Notes: generated from the sequence alone by a model not told the origin. A stretch of DNA of 64,000 nucleotides from Mesorhizobium loti (GCF_013170705.1 NZ_CP033334.1:1961501-2025500); one strand, 5' to 3'. Numbered from the stretch's first letter, positions 17,347-26,889 are shown. A program made the numbers and translations.

Positions 17347-17473
17347 TCGTAAAAATCCAGTCGGTGCAGTGCCCCATAGCTTGATACGGCGCCTTTGCAA
17401 AACCCCAAACTGCCGCAGGGTACTCGAACGCCCCTATCATGTAAGTCGGCTAAATAAAAGGGTAGTCCGCCTG

Positions 17474-17812
17474 TCAGCGGCAGGTGCTCACGGCAGTGGT
17501 GCCGATTATCTGCGTCTGGCAACTCGGCCTGACTTGCGGGACCACCGGCTGCGGCTGTTGGACGATCACCCGATCCTGGGCACGATATTGCTGTTGCTGT
17601 TGCTGAAATTGCTGCCGCTGAATCCTGCTTTGCAAGGTCTGCAGGTCATTTTGCTGGATCAGCGCGTTACTTTTGGCGGCGGGATTGAGCACCTGCGCGG
17701 AGGCGGGCAACCCAAGCCCGGCCAGAACCATCGTGGCCAGCGCCGCCGATGCCAGAATCAACGCTGGTCTACGCGCGAACACGCGCCCATTGTGCGAAAA
17801 GATCTTGTTCAT
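17474..17812 (-). CDS. Gln-rich small exported protein
   Basis: A 112-aa protein with a signal peptide (basic start, hydrophobic core, 'ASAQ' cleavage) and a mature part dominated by glutamine in a probable coiled coil ('IQRQQFQQQQQQYR'), followed by a Pro/Val/Gln segment and two Cys near the C-terminus ('PSCQTQIIGTTAVSTCR'). Similar small Gln-rich periplasmic proteins occur in rhizobia without known role. The start at 17812 (MNKIFSHN) is chosen over upstream Met codons because it gives a standard signal peptide. Confidence 0.6.
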   Translation of the reverse strand: MNKIFSHNGRVFARRPALILASAALATMVLAGLGLPASAQVLNPAAKSNALIQQNDLQTLQSRIQRQQFQQQQQQYRAQDRVIVQQPQPVVPQVRPSCQTQIIGTTAVSTCR

Positions 17813-18185
17813 TCCCAACATATAGGGCGGCCTGTCAGGCGATGCCATGGCCATGCATGGATCTCCCAAAAATCAATCATACCGTCATCCGGTCCGTGAC
17901 CGCAGGTTGCCGTCATATGACGGCTATGAAAGGCTGGAGGCTTGGCCAGCGTCCCTTACGCAAGTTTTCGATCTCACCCGGCACAAGTCAATACAGTCTA
18001 ATTGAGCCAGAACTCCATAAGTGGGAATGCGGATATGCTGGGCTCGATGCATCGAAACTTATTGCAGGATGCCGGCATTTTATTGCGTGGGCTGACCAGG
18101 GCGGGGGTGGAGTTCTCCAACAAGGACTGGGAAATCGAAGGCAGTTCGCGGCGACGCAGAATCTGCCCGGCACCCCGCATTGCAC
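17813..18185. other. Gap with no intact gene
   Basis: No frame has convincing coding character, and short overlapping frames only are present. Together with the barrel remnant that follows it is probably decayed coding DNA of an autotransporter, but no recognisable passenger or upstream barrel strands could be assigned here. Confidence 0.4.
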
Positions 18186-18341
18186 TTGACGGAAACGGTC
18201 GATTCGCCGCTCTATCGGGTTGGCGCCGGGCTTGAGCTGAATGGCGTCAATGGCGTCGGCATGTCCGTCAGGTACAACGGCGCCTTCGGCGAAATCGTGA
18301 AACAAAACGCAGTCGGCGCGTCTCTCAGGGTCAGCTTCTAG
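18186..18341 (+). pseudogene. Remnant of autotransporter beta-barrel C-terminus
   Basis: The frame ending at TAG 18339-18341 reads 'LYRVGAGLELNGVNGVG', 'MSVRYNGAFGE' and 'NAVGASLRVSF', with alternating hydrophobic strand patterns and a terminal Phe: the signature of the last two or three strands of an autotransporter (type V secretion) barrel. Nothing upstream supplies the about 250 further residues of a barrel or a passenger, and the frame has no plausible start. I therefore read it as a degraded 3' end. Confidence 0.6.
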
Positions 18342-18373
18342 CTGGCCCGGGACCGAGCCGGGCAGGGGGCTTG

Positions 18374-18952
18374 ATGAGGAAATACGCGTATTTCGCGGCA
18401 GTGCTGGGGGCGGCCTGCATTGTCGGTTTGCCGGCCATGGCCGCGCAGACCAAGGGTGACAAGGTGGTGGCGAAGCCGCCCGCCGCCGATGCACCGCAAC
18501 TGCCGGGTGGTGCATCGGCCTTGTCCGAAACCCATGGCGACTGGACGGTCAATTGCCAGATAGCGGGCACGAACAAGGTCTGCAGCCTGTCGCATCAGCA
18601 GTTCAACAAGCAGAGCAACCAGCGGCTGCTGGCGATCGAGCTGTCGAGCAAGACCGGCGACGATGCGACCGGCACGCTCGCCCTGCCGTTTGGACTGGCG
18701 CTCGCCAAGGGCGTCACCCTGACCATCGACGACCAGATGCTGGACGGCAGCCTGGCCTTCAACACCTGTCAGGTGGTCGGCTGCCTGGTGCCGGTGGCGT
18801 TCGATGGCAATGTCACGCCACTGCTCAAGAACGGCACCACGCTGAAGATCGACGCCTTCGCGGCGGACACCGGGCAAGCCGTGAGCTTTTCCATTCCGCT
18901 CAACGGCTTCAGCGGGGCGCTCGCCCGCACAGCGGAACTCTTGTCAAACTGA
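18374..18952 (+). CDS. Invasion-associated locus B (IalB) family exported protein
   Basis: A 192-aa periplasmic protein. It has a signal peptide (MRKYAYFAAVLG..., cleavage near 'AMAAQ'), a Pro/Ala-rich linker, and the IalB domain: 'ETHGDWTVNCQ', 'VCSLSHQQ', 'FNTCQVVGCLVPVAFD' with four Cys likely paired as two disulfides. IalB was first described in Bartonella; rhizobial members have no defined role. ATG 18374 follows a GGGGG-rich site; an adjacent TTG at 18371 is less likely. Confidence 0.85.
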   Translation: MRKYAYFAAVLGAACIVGLPAMAAQTKGDKVVAKPPAADAPQLPGGASALSETHGDWTVNCQIAGTNKVCSLSHQQFNKQSNQRLLAIELSSKTGDDATGTLALPFGLALAKGVTLTIDDQMLDGSLAFNTCQVVGCLVPVAFDGNVTPLLKNGTTLKIDAFAADTGQAVSFSIPLNGFSGALARTAELLSN

Positions 18953-19016
18953 CGGCTCAGGGCGGAATCTGACACGCGGCGTCCAACAGGCGCCCGCGCA
19001 TCTTATCCGTTGCGCG

Positions 19017-20486
19017 TCAAACGACTGTTGTTTTGAGCCGCTCGGCAATCAAGGCGGCGAGCCGCGCCGCCACCTCGTCCTTGGTCATTTCGGGCCATTC
19101 CTCGACACCGGCCTTCGACACGATCCGCACCCGGTTGCGGTCACCGCCCATGACGCCTGAAGGGCCGATACCGCTTTCGTGCGACACGTCGTTGGCGACG
19201 ATGAAATCGGCGCCTTTCTTCCTGAGCTTGGCCTCGGCGTTGCGCAGGAGATCCTGCGTCTCGGCGGCGAAGCCGACGACAAGGCCAGGCCGCTGGCTGT
19301 GATGACCGACGCCGGCAAGGATGTCGGGGTTCTCCACCATGCGCAGCACCGGTGGGCCTTCACCCGCCACCTTCTTGATCTTTTCACCGGCCGAATTCTC
19401 GCTGCGCCAGTCGGCGACGGCGGCAACGAACACCGCGGCTTCAGCGGGCAGAAGCTGTTCGACCGCATCGCGCATTTCCTGCGCACGCTCGACATGGATG
19501 GTTTTCACACCGACGGGATCGGCGATGCTGACCGGACCGGAGACGAGATGCACGTCGGCGCCAAGTCTTGCCAATGCCGCGGCGATGGCGTGGCCCTGTT
19601 TGCCGGACGAACGGTTGGCGATATAGCGCACCGGGTCGATCGGCTCATGCGTCGGGCCGGAGGTGACGATGATCTTGCGCCCCGCCAGCGGCCTGGGGCC
19701 GGCATCGAGCAGCGCCTCGATCGCGGCGACGATCTCCAGCGGTTCGGCCATGCGGCCTTCGCCGGCCTCATTGCTCTCGGCCATCTCGCCCTTGGCCGGG
19801 CCGACGAAGCCGACGCCGTCCTTGCCCAATGTCGCGCGATTGCGGCGGGTGGCCGGATGCGCCCACATTCTGGGGTTCATGGCCGGCGCCATCAGCACCG
19901 GCTTGTCGGTGGCGATGAGCACGGTCGAGGCAAGATCGTTGGCATGGCCGTTGGCGAGTTTGGCCATCAGGTCGGCGGTTGCGGGCGCCACCACCAGCAG
20001 ATCGGCCTCGCGTGACAGCCTGATATGGCCGACATCGTGTTCGTCGTTGCGGTCGAACAGTTCGGTGAAGACATGATCGGCCGAGAGCGCGCCGGCGGAC
20101 AGCGTGGTGACGAATTCCTGCGCCGCCGATGTCATCACTACCCGTACAGCCGCGCCGCGCTCGCGCAACCGGCGGATCAGGTCGAGCGCCTTGTAGGCGG
20201 CAATGCCGCCGCCGATGATGAGCAGGATGCGCTTGCCGGAAAGCGTGCCTCGCGGGAATATCCTGCCTGCCGGAGAGGCCACCGGCGCCGCCGTACCGTG
20301 CGTGCTGGTCAGTTCGCGAAGGGTCTTTTCGATCTGGTCGATACGGCCGGGTCCGATCTGGCCGTCGACGGCGGCCCGGATCATCACCCGCGCCTGTTCT
20401 TCCATTGAACGGTCATTTTCCGCCGCCAGCCGGCGCAGCAGGTCCTTGACCTCGTCATCAAGGTTGCGGATCGTGATGCTTGCCAT
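19017..20486 (-). CDS. coaBC: CoaBC with N-terminal ribbon-helix-helix domain
   Basis: A 489-aa bifunctional coenzyme A enzyme: phosphopantothenoylcysteine decarboxylase (CoaC, about 82-258) plus phosphopantothenate-cysteine ligase (CoaB, about 268-480). CoaC shows 'IGGGIAAYKA', catalytic His154 in 'VGHIRLS' and 'PAMNPRMW'; CoaB shows 'TSGPTHEPIDPVRYIANRSS' and 'GFAAET'. Unusually, residues 1-45 ('MASITIRNLDDEVKDLLRRL...') form a FitA-type ribbon-helix-helix DNA-binding domain. The flap segment that carries catalytic Cys158 in E. coli (ACGD...GRM) reads 'MAESNEAGEGRM' here, with no Cys. Third gene of ubiE-ubiB-coaBC. Confidence 0.9.
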   Translation of the reverse strand: MASITIRNLDDEVKDLLRRLAAENDRSMEEQARVMIRAAVDGQIGPGRIDQIEKTLRELTSTHGTAAPVASPAGRIFPRGTLSGKRILLIIGGGIAAYKALDLIRRLRERGAAVRVVMTSAAQEFVTTLSAGALSADHVFTELFDRNDEHDVGHIRLSREADLLVVAPATADLMAKLANGHANDLASTVLIATDKPVLMAPAMNPRMWAHPATRRNRATLGKDGVGFVGPAKGEMAESNEAGEGRMAEPLEIVAAIEALLDAGPRPLAGRKIIVTSGPTHEPIDPVRYIANRSSGKQGHAIAAALARLGADVHLVSGPVSIADPVGVKTIHVERAQEMRDAVEQLLPAEAAVFVAAVADWRSENSAGEKIKKVAGEGPPVLRMVENPDILAGVGHHSQRPGLVVGFAAETQDLLRNAEAKLRKKGADFIVANDVSHESGIGPSGVMGGDRNRVRIVSKAGVEEWPEMTKDEVAARLAALIAERLKTTVV

Positions 20487-20507
20487 CTGATTGCACTCCG
20501 CTCATCT

Positions 20508-20535
20508 CTATCGATAGCAATGATAGCAATGCGAT
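20508..20535. promoter_or_regulatory. Repeated motif upstream of coaBC, candidate operator
   Basis: Two direct copies of GATAGCAAT (beginning 20513 and 20522) follow the palindrome TATCGATA (20509-20516) and run into GCGATC, all within the 90-bp ubiB-coaBC gap and about 25-50 bases before the coaBC start. Short repeats so placed are what a ribbon-helix-helix repressor recognises, and the downstream protein carries such a domain. No binding evidence exists in the sequence itself. Confidence 0.4.
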
Positions 20536-20576
20536 CAAATCGCTGCAAGTTGCGGACCAGGCCTCGACGGTCGGGC

Positions 20577-22151
20577 CTAAAGAATCTTCCACGCGATATA
20601 GACCAGCGTCAGCGCGATCACCCACAGCGCCACGCGGCCGGAGCGGCTGTAGCGCGCCTCGGCCTTGCCGATGGCGTGGGCGGTGGTTTCGTCGAAGCGC
20701 AGGCCGTGCTCGGCCATCAGGTCGATCTCGCGCGACAGCCGGTCGGTGCGCGCCGCAAGCTCGGGTATCTGACGGGCGAGCGTCAGCAGCGCCTTGGCAC
20801 CATCGCGCGCGTCGATCATCATGCCGCGCGGGCCAAGGTTGCCGGCGATCCAGCCGCCAACCACCGGTTCGGCCGTCTTCCACATGTTGAAGGCCGGGTC
20901 GAGCGTGCGCGCGACGCCCTCGACCACCACCATGGTCTTCTGCAGCAGGATCAGTTCAGGCCGTGTCGCCATGTCGAAGAGTTCGGTCACCTCGAACAGC
21001 AGCGTCAGAAGCTTGGCCATCGAAATGGTCTCGGCCGGCTGGCCGTGGATCGGCTCGCCTATGGCGCGGATCGCCTGCGCGAAGGCCGCGACATTGTGCT
21101 GGCGCGGCACGTAGCCGGCCTCGAAATGCACTTCGGCGACGCGCAGGTAGTCGCGCGTGATGAAGCCGTAGAGGATTTCGGCAAGGAAGCGGCGCTCCTT
21201 CTTGCCGAGGCGGCCGGCAATGCCGAGATCGACAGCAACGATGGTACCGTTGGCTTCAACGAACAAATTGCCCGGATGCATATCGGCGTGGAAGAAGCCG
21301 TCGCGCAAGGTGTGGCGCAGGAACGACTGGATGAGGTTGGCGGCGATCGCCTTGAGGTCGTGGCCGGCGGCTTCGAGGCCTGCGATGTTGTTCATCTTGA
21401 CGCCGTCGACCCATTCCATGGTCAGCACGTCGCGGCCGGTGCGTTCCCAGTCGACGGATGGCACGCGAAAGCCGGGATCGTCCTTCGTGTTCTCACCGAG
21501 TTCGGAGAGTGCCGCCGCCTCGAGGCGCAGGTCCATCTCGATCTTGGTGGTCTGCGCCAGCGTCTCGGTGACCTCGACAGGCCGCAGCCGGCGCGAGGAG
21601 GGGATGTACTTCTCCTGCAGGCGGGCGGCGAGGAAATAGCTTTCGAGGTCCTGGAAGAAGCGGCGGCGCACGCCAGGCCGGATCACCTTCACCGCCACCT
21701 TGGTCGCGGCGCCGTCATGGATGGTTTCGGCGGTATGGACCTGGGCGATGGAAGCGGCGGCGACCGGGTCGCCGAATTCAGCGTAGAGATCGCCCACCTT
21801 GCGCCCGAGCGAGGCCTGGATCGCCGCCACCGCCTCGGCCTTCGGGAAGGTGTGCATCTTGTCCTGCAGCATGGCGAGGTCGAGTGCCATGTCGTTGCCG
21901 ACGACGTCGGGCCGTGTCGCCAGGAACTGGCCGAGCTTGACATAGGAAGGCCCGAGCCGGACCACGGCCTTGGCCAAGCGGTCGCTGCGCTCATAGTCCA
22001 GTGCGCGGCGGCGGGTGAACAGCCGCGCCAGCCGCCAGCCGAATTTCGGCAGGCCGGAGAGTTCCTCGCCGGGCAAGGCGGCAACGACGCCTTCGCGCAC
22101 CAGCACCCAGCCGGCCCGCACCAGCCGGAATCCTGCGCTGACCGTGCTCAT
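20577..22151 (-). CDS. ubiB: Ubiquinone biosynthesis kinase-like protein UbiB
   Basis: A 524-aa member of the UbiB/ABC1/ADCK atypical kinase family needed for ubiquinone biosynthesis, anchored by C-terminal hydrophobic residues ('VALWVIALTLVYIAW'). The family's Lys-Gly-containing N-terminal extension motif is visible as 'LGPSYVKLGQFLATRPD', the Ala-rich loop as 'PVAAASIAQVH', and the metal-binding region as 'HADMHPGNLF' and 'VDLGIAGRL'. ATG 22151 is used; a GTG at 22187 would add 12 residues. Lies between ubiE and coaBC in one operon. Confidence 0.92.
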   Translation of the reverse strand: MSTVSAGFRLVRAGWVLVREGVVAALPGEELSGLPKFGWRLARLFTRRRALDYERSDRLAKAVVRLGPSYVKLGQFLATRPDVVGNDMALDLAMLQDKMHTFPKAEAVAAIQASLGRKVGDLYAEFGDPVAAASIAQVHTAETIHDGAATKVAVKVIRPGVRRRFFQDLESYFLAARLQEKYIPSSRRLRPVEVTETLAQTTKIEMDLRLEAAALSELGENTKDDPGFRVPSVDWERTGRDVLTMEWVDGVKMNNIAGLEAAGHDLKAIAANLIQSFLRHTLRDGFFHADMHPGNLFVEANGTIVAVDLGIAGRLGKKERRFLAEILYGFITRDYLRVAEVHFEAGYVPRQHNVAAFAQAIRAIGEPIHGQPAETISMAKLLTLLFEVTELFDMATRPELILLQKTMVVVEGVARTLDPAFNMWKTAEPVVGGWIAGNLGPRGMMIDARDGAKALLTLARQIPELAARTDRLSREIDLMAEHGLRFDETTAHAIGKAEARYSRSGRVALWVIALTLVYIAWKIL

Positions 22152-22221
22152 GAATGGACCGATCCCGCCGGCTCTTCGAACCGGCACAGGTCATGGCGAG
22201 GATGGGAAATGCGGTGCAGCC

Positions 22222-22998
22222 TCAAAGCTTCCAGCCCGAATGCAGTGCCGCGATGCCGCCGGAATAGTTGCGGAAGGAAACGCGATCGAAACCGGCGCGT
22301 GAAATCATTGCCGCGAAGTTCTGCTGGTTGGGGAATTTCGCGATCGATTCAACCAGATAGGCATAGGGTTCGCCGTCTCCGGTAACCATCTTGCCGATCT
22401 TGGGAATGGCGTTGAACGACCAGGCTTCGTAGGCCTTGTCGAGCAGCGGCATCTCGACCTCGGAAAATTCAAGGCACAGGAACCGTCCGCCGGGCCTGAG
22501 CACGCGGAACGCTTCGCTCAGCGCGACATCGATGCGCGGCACGTTGCGGATGCCGAAAGCGATGGTGTAGGCGTCGAATGTGGCATCGGCGAAGGGCAAT
22601 TCCTCGGCATTGGCCTCGACGAAATCGGTGTTGCCGGACAAGCCCTTTTTCTGCGCCCGGTCGCGGCCGACGGCGAGCATCGAGCCGTTGATGTCGAGCA
22701 CCGTCGCATGCGCGTTGCCATGGCTGGCATCGACGATGCGGAAGGCGATGTCGCCGGTGCCGCCGGCCACATCCAGGACTTTCCAGCCCGCCCGCTTCGG
22801 CGGATTGAGCCAGGTGACCATGGCGTCCTTCCACAGCCGGTGCAGGCCACCCGACATGAGGTCGTTCATCAAGTCGTAGCGGTTGGCGACCTTGTGGAAA
22901 ACATCGTTGACCAGGGACTGCTTCTCGCCTTCCCCCACACGCTTGAAACCATAGGAGGTTTCCATGCCGCCCGCGGCCGTGGTTCTCTCAACTGACAT
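22222..22998 (-). CDS. ubiE: Ubiquinone/menaquinone C-methyltransferase UbiE
   Basis: A 258-aa SAM-dependent methyltransferase of quinone synthesis. Family signatures are '[17 protein letters not shown]' (about 41-57), SAM motif I '[13 protein letters not shown]', and '[20 protein letters not shown]'. Length is standard. First gene of ubiE-ubiB-coaBC, divergent from add. In alphaproteobacteria ubiquinone is the main quinone, so the C-methylation step there is the expected role. Confidence 0.95.
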   Translation of the reverse strand: MSVERTTAAGGMETSYGFKRVGEGEKQSLVNDVFHKVANRYDLMNDLMSGGLHRLWKDAMVTWLNPPKRAGWKVLDVAGGTGDIAFRIVDASHGNAHATVLDINGSMLAVGRDRAQKKGLSGNTDFVEANAEELPFADATFDAYTIAFGIRNVPRIDVALSEAFRVLRPGGRFLCLEFSEVEMPLLDKAYEAWSFNAIPKIGKMVTGDGEPYAYLVESIAKFPNQQNFAAMISRAGFDRVSFRNYSGGIAALHSGWKL

Positions 22999-23132
22999 TT
23001 TTTTGATCCGTCATAAAACCGGCGGGACCATAGCCGATCGATGCTGTGGGCGCTATTGTTTAAGGCGCGGTGTTCAGCCGCGCTTCCAGGTGGTGGGTTT
23101 TCGAGACCTGGACTGACCGACGGGATGTTTGA

Positions 23133-24107
23133 ATGCCTTTGAAAGCGGAATTGCACTGCCACGTCGAAGGGGCAGCGGCGCCCGAACTCGTCATCCGGCA
23201 GGCGCAGAAATACGGCAAGGACACTTCACCCTATATCCAGAACGGTTCCTTCGTCTGGCACGACTTTACCTCGTTTCTCGCGGCTTATGACTTTTCCGCC
23301 GACCTGTTCCGCACCGAGGAGGACTATGCGCGGCTGGCCGACCACTATCTGACCAGCCTTGCCCGCGACGGAGCGATCTACTCCGAAGTGTTCACTTCGC
23401 CAGACCATGCGACGAAAGCCGGACTGTCGCCCAAGGCCTATACGGACGCGCTCGGCGAAGGCATGCTTCGCGCCAAGGCCAAGACCGGCATAGAGGGCCG
23501 CATGATCGTCACCGGCGTGCGCCATGTCGGCGTCGAGTCGATCGAACAGGCGGCGCGCTTCGCGGCGCGCTGCGGGCATCCGCTGGTCACCGGCTTCGGC
23601 GTCGCCGGCGACGAGCGCATGGGCGACATGGAGGACTATGTCAGGGCTTTCGAGATCGCTCGCGAGGCTGGGCTCGGCATCACCGTCCATGCCGGCGAGC
23701 TGACGGGGTGGGAAACCGTGCAGGCGGCGCTCGACCATATCAAGCCCTCTCGGATCGGCCACGGTGTGCGTGCCATCGAGAATCCGGACCTTGTCCGGCG
23801 TATCGCCGACGAAGGCATCGTTCTGGAGTGCTGTCCCGGCTCCAACATCGCGCTCAAGGTGTTCGACAGTTTTGCCGATCATCCGTTTCCCGCCCTGCAG
23901 GCGGCAGGCTGCAAGGTGACGCTGAACTCCGACGATCCCCCTTATTTCTGGACCTCGCTGAAGCGCGAATACGATATCGCGGCGGAGCATTTCTCGATGA
24001 ACGAGAAGGCGTTGACAGCCGTCACCAGGACCGCCATCGAGGCCGCCTTCGTCGACAGAAAGACCAAGGCGGCACTTCTGGCCCGGCTGAACGGCGCGGC
24101 GCGCTGA
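23133..24107 (+). CDS. add: Adenosine deaminase
   Basis: A 324-aa amidohydrolase-type deaminase converting adenosine to inosine (adenine deaminase activity, as in some relatives, is the alternative). Zinc and catalytic motifs are in order: 'ELHCHVEGA' (His-x-His), 'TVHAGELTG' (His and catalytic Glu), 'SRIGHGVRA' and 'LNSDDP' (paired Asp). First gene of the nucleoside salvage stretch; its product inosine is the substrate of punA encoded downstream on the other strand. Confidence 0.88.
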   Translation: MPLKAELHCHVEGAAAPELVIRQAQKYGKDTSPYIQNGSFVWHDFTSFLAAYDFSADLFRTEEDYARLADHYLTSLARDGAIYSEVFTSPDHATKAGLSPKAYTDALGEGMLRAKAKTGIEGRMIVTGVRHVGVESIEQAARFAARCGHPLVTGFGVAGDERMGDMEDYVRAFEIAREAGLGITVHAGELTGWETVQAALDHIKPSRIGHGVRAIENPDLVRRIADEGIVLECCPGSNIALKVFDSFADHPFPALQAAGCKVTLNSDDPPYFWTSLKREYDIAAEHFSMNEKALTAVTRTAIEAAFVDRKTKAALLARLNGAAR

Positions 24108-24255
24108 TTTTGTTCCGACAAAGCTGTGGTCGGTGGCGGCCAAGCGGTTCCTTGGCCGGTCCATTGTCGCTAGGGTTCGGCCAGGTAGCTTGAAGCGCGA
24201 CACGTCCGAAAGGATCATGCGCGCGGTTTCGGGCGACACGCATCAGGAGAACATC

Positions 24256-24885
24256 ATGAAGGGCGTCACCGTCGTCGACCACCCGCTTGTCCAGCACAAG
24301 CTGACCATCATGCGCAAGAAGGAGACTTCGACGGCCGGCTTCCGGCGGCTCTTGCGCGAGATATCGCTGCTGCTCGGCTATGAGGTCACGCGCAATCTCG
24401 AACTGACGACGACGACCATCGAAACGCCGATCGAGACCATGGAAGCGCCGACGCTGGAGGGCAAGAAACTGGTCTTCGCTTCGGTGCTGCGCGCCGGCAA
24501 CGGCTTGCTGGAAGGCCTGCTCGACCTGGTGCCGGCGGCGCGCGTTGCCCATATCGGCCTCTATCGCGACCATGAGACGCTGGAGGCGGTCGAATATTTC
24601 TTCAAGGCGCCAAGCGATCTCGCCGACCGGCTGGTGATCGTGGTCGACCCGATGCTGGCGACCGCCAATTCGGCGATCGCGGCGATCGACAAGCTGAAGG
24701 GACGCGGCGCCACCAACATCCGCTTCCTGTGCCTGCTGGCGGCACCCGAAGGCATCGAGCGTTTCACCAAGGCACATCCGGACGTTCCGGTCTTCACCGC
24801 GTCCATCGACCGGCAACTGAACGAGAAGGGCTACATCATGCCGGGTCTCGGTGACGCCGGCGATCGCATGTACGGGACGAAATAA
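24256..24885 (+). CDS. upp: Uracil phosphoribosyltransferase
   Basis: A 209-aa salvage enzyme making UMP from uracil and PRPP. It starts '[20 protein letters not shown]', has the N-terminal '[15 protein letters not shown]' and the PRPP loop region '[14 protein letters not shown]', where most family members have GGS/GGT-like residues; '[12 protein letters not shown]' ends the protein as in E. coli Upp. ATG 24256 follows AGGAGA; a longer frame to 24133 is not supported. Uracil can come from cytosine nucleosides via Cdd and DeoA encoded nearby. Confidence 0.94.
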   Translation: MKGVTVVDHPLVQHKLTIMRKKETSTAGFRRLLREISLLLGYEVTRNLELTTTTIETPIETMEAPTLEGKKLVFASVLRAGNGLLEGLLDLVPAARVAHIGLYRDHETLEAVEYFFKAPSDLADRLVIVVDPMLATANSAIAAIDKLKGRGATNIRFLCLLAAPEGIERFTKAHPDVPVFTASIDRQLNEKGYIMPGLGDAGDRMYGTK

Positions 24886-25005
24886 TACAGGCAAAGCTGC
24901 CTGATAGGATTTACCAAGCGTTTACGCAAAGACATGGTTTCGCCGTGCGTTAAAGCGGCAAACACCATCCGGCGCTAAAGGATCGACCGTAACAAAGGCC
25001 GATCC

Positions 25006-25569
25006 ATGCTGCGCAAGCTTCTCATCCTCAGCATCTTTGCCGGTACGTCGGCATCGATCCCTGTCGTCTATCAATCGAATCCGCGGATTTTCGAGAACCT
25101 GCTGAAATCGACGGTGACGGCCAGGCCCGAGACGCGGACGCAACCGGATGTCAACCTGGCGTCGGTTCCCGACAAGCCTGTGGCGCCGCTGCCAATCGGC
25201 CGCAAGGTCGTGGTCGCCGCGGACGGGCGCGGACACTTCTCGTCGACCTTCAAACTCAACGGCCGTCAGGTCGACGGCATGATCGACACCGGCGCGACAT
25301 TGGTCGCGGTCAACATGTCGACGGCGCGCAGGATCGGGCTGTCGCTCAACCCGTCCGATTTCAGCCATGAGGTCAGCACCGCCAACGGCTCGATCAAGGC
25401 GGCCGTGGTGATGATCGATCGCCTGCAGATCGGCAGCATCAGCGTCAACGACGTGCAGGCCATCGTGCTCGACGACAAGGCGTTGCGCACCAACCTGATC
25501 GGCATGAGCTTTCTCACCCGGCTCGGCAAATATCAGGCCGAGAACGGCACGTTGCTGCTCGTCCAGTAG
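25006..25569 (+). CDS. Retropepsin-like aspartic protease, TIGR02281 family
   Basis: A 187-aa exported or membrane-anchored protein with an N-terminal hydrophobic segment, a Pro/Thr-rich linker and a single aspartic protease domain. The active-site triplet is in 'GMIDTGAT' (about residues 91-98), with 'FLTRLGKYQAENGTLLL' closing the fold. As in retroviral proteases it should work as a dimer. The family is common in rhizobia as 'clan AA aspartic protease'; substrate unknown. Confidence 0.85.
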   Translation: MLRKLLILSIFAGTSASIPVVYQSNPRIFENLLKSTVTARPETRTQPDVNLASVPDKPVAPLPIGRKVVVAADGRGHFSSTFKLNGRQVDGMIDTGATLVAVNMSTARRIGLSLNPSDFSHEVSTANGSIKAAVVMIDRLQIGSISVNDVQAIVLDDKALRTNLIGMSFLTRLGKYQAENGTLLLVQ

Positions 25570-26889
25570 TCAGCCGCGCGGCAGGATCCGCCGGATGACG
25601 GTTTTGTCCGCCGGTGGTTTCGAAGTGCCAATCGCATAGGCCGAAACCACAGTCGCGGCGGCCGCCTCCGCGTCAGAGGGCGAGCGGGCGTGTACCAGCG
25701 CCAGGGCATCTCCGGCATGCACTTCCGCGCCTATGGGCAGCAGCCTGGTGATGCCGACGCTGGGGTCGATCCTGTCGTCAGGCCTTGTGCGCCCGCCGCC
25801 CAGACCAACCACCGCTAGGCCGATGTCGCGGGTGGCGATGCCGGTGACGAAGCCGTGCGCCGTTGCCTTGACCGCGAATTCGGTTGCCGGCTCCGGCAGA
25901 TATTTTTCCGGCTTCTCGATGAAATCGGCGGGGCCACCGAGCACCGCCACCATGCGTGCGAAGGTGGCGGCGGCGCGGCCGCTGGTAAGTGTCTCCGTGG
26001 CGCGCCGCAGGCCATCCTGGTTGGACGACACCAGTCCCGCCGACTGCAGCATTTCGGCGGCCAGCGCCAGCGTCACATCCTCCAGGCGCCGCTCGCGCAG
26101 ACGGCCGGTCAGGAAATCGACGGCGTTGCGGACCTCGACGGCATTGCCGGCCGCCGAGGCCAGCGGTTCGTTCATCCCGGTGATCAGCGCCGAAACCTTC
26201 AGCCCGGCGCCGCTGGCGACCTCTACGAGGCTGTTGGCGAGCGCGGTCGCGTCGCGCGACTTCTCCATGAAGGCGCCATTGCCGACCTTGACGTCGAGCA
26301 CCAGCGAGCCCAGGCCGGCGGCCAGCTTCTTCGACAGGATCGAGGCGGTTATCAGCGGCACCGATTCCACGGTGCCGGTGACGTCGCGGATGGCATAGAG
26401 CCGGCGGTCGGCAGGCGCGAGATCGCCGGTCTGGCCGATGATGGCGCAGCCCGTTTCCAGCACCGCCTGGCGAAACAGCGCGATATCGGGCTGGCTGACA
26501 TAGCCGGGGATCGCATCCATCTTGTCCAGCGTGCCGCCGGTATGGCCAAGGCCGCGGCCCGAGATCATCGGCACATAGGCGCCGCAGGCGGCGACGATCG
26601 GCGCCAGCATCAGCGAGACATTGTCGCCGACGCCGCCTGTCGAATGCTTGTCAGTGACAGGCCCCGGCAGGTCCGACCAGTCCAGCACGTCGCCGGAATC
26701 GCGCATGGCGAGCGTCAGCGCCACGGCCTCGTCGCGGTTCATGCCGTTGAAGAACACAGCCATGGCGAAAGCCGCGGCCTGGCCATCGGTGACGGCGCCC
26801 GATGTCACACCGTCGATGAAGGCTGCGATTTCGCGAGCCGGCAACCTCTGGCCGTCTCGCTTGTGGCGGATGATTTCCTGGGGAAGCAT
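25570..26889 (-). CDS. deoA: Thymidine phosphorylase
   Basis: A 439-aa phosphorylase that converts thymidine and phosphate to thymine and deoxyribose-1-phosphate. It begins 'MLPQEIIRHKRDGQRL' and contains the phosphate-binding 'DKHSTGGVGDNVSL' and 'GRGLGHTGGTLDKMDAIPG', both diagnostic. The start overlaps the punA stop as TGATG, so translation is coupled. A longer in-frame extension to 27165 lies inside punA and is rejected. Part of the nucleoside breakdown set with punA, cdd and the transporter. Confidence 0.95.
   Translation of the reverse strand: MLPQEIIRHKRDGQRLPAREIAAFIDGVTSGAVTDGQAAAFAMAVFFNGMNRDEAVALTLAMRDSGDVLDWSDLPGPVTDKHSTGGVGDNVSLMLAPIVAACGAYVPMISGRGLGHTGGTLDKMDAIPGYVSQPDIALFRQAVLETGCAIIGQTGDLAPADRRLYAIRDVTGTVESVPLITASILSKKLAAGLGSLVLDVKVGNGAFMEKSRDATALANSLVEVASGAGLKVSALITGMNEPLASAAGNAVEVRNAVDFLTGRLRERRLEDVTLALAAEMLQSAGLVSSNQDGLRRATETLTSGRAAATFARMVAVLGGPADFIEKPEKYLPEPATEFAVKATAHGFVTGIATRDIGLAVVGLGGGRTRPDDRIDPSVGITRLLPIGAEVHAGDALALVHARSPSDAEAAAATVVSAYAIGTSKPPADKTVIRRILPRG

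Noticed and set aside
20351..20486. FitA-type toxin-antitoxin module
   Set aside because: The ribbon-helix-helix domain is fused to CoaBC and no PIN-domain toxin gene follows.
20520..22385. 621-codon plus-strand frame opposite ubiB
   Set aside because: Antisense shadow of ubiB, which has all family motifs on the other strand.
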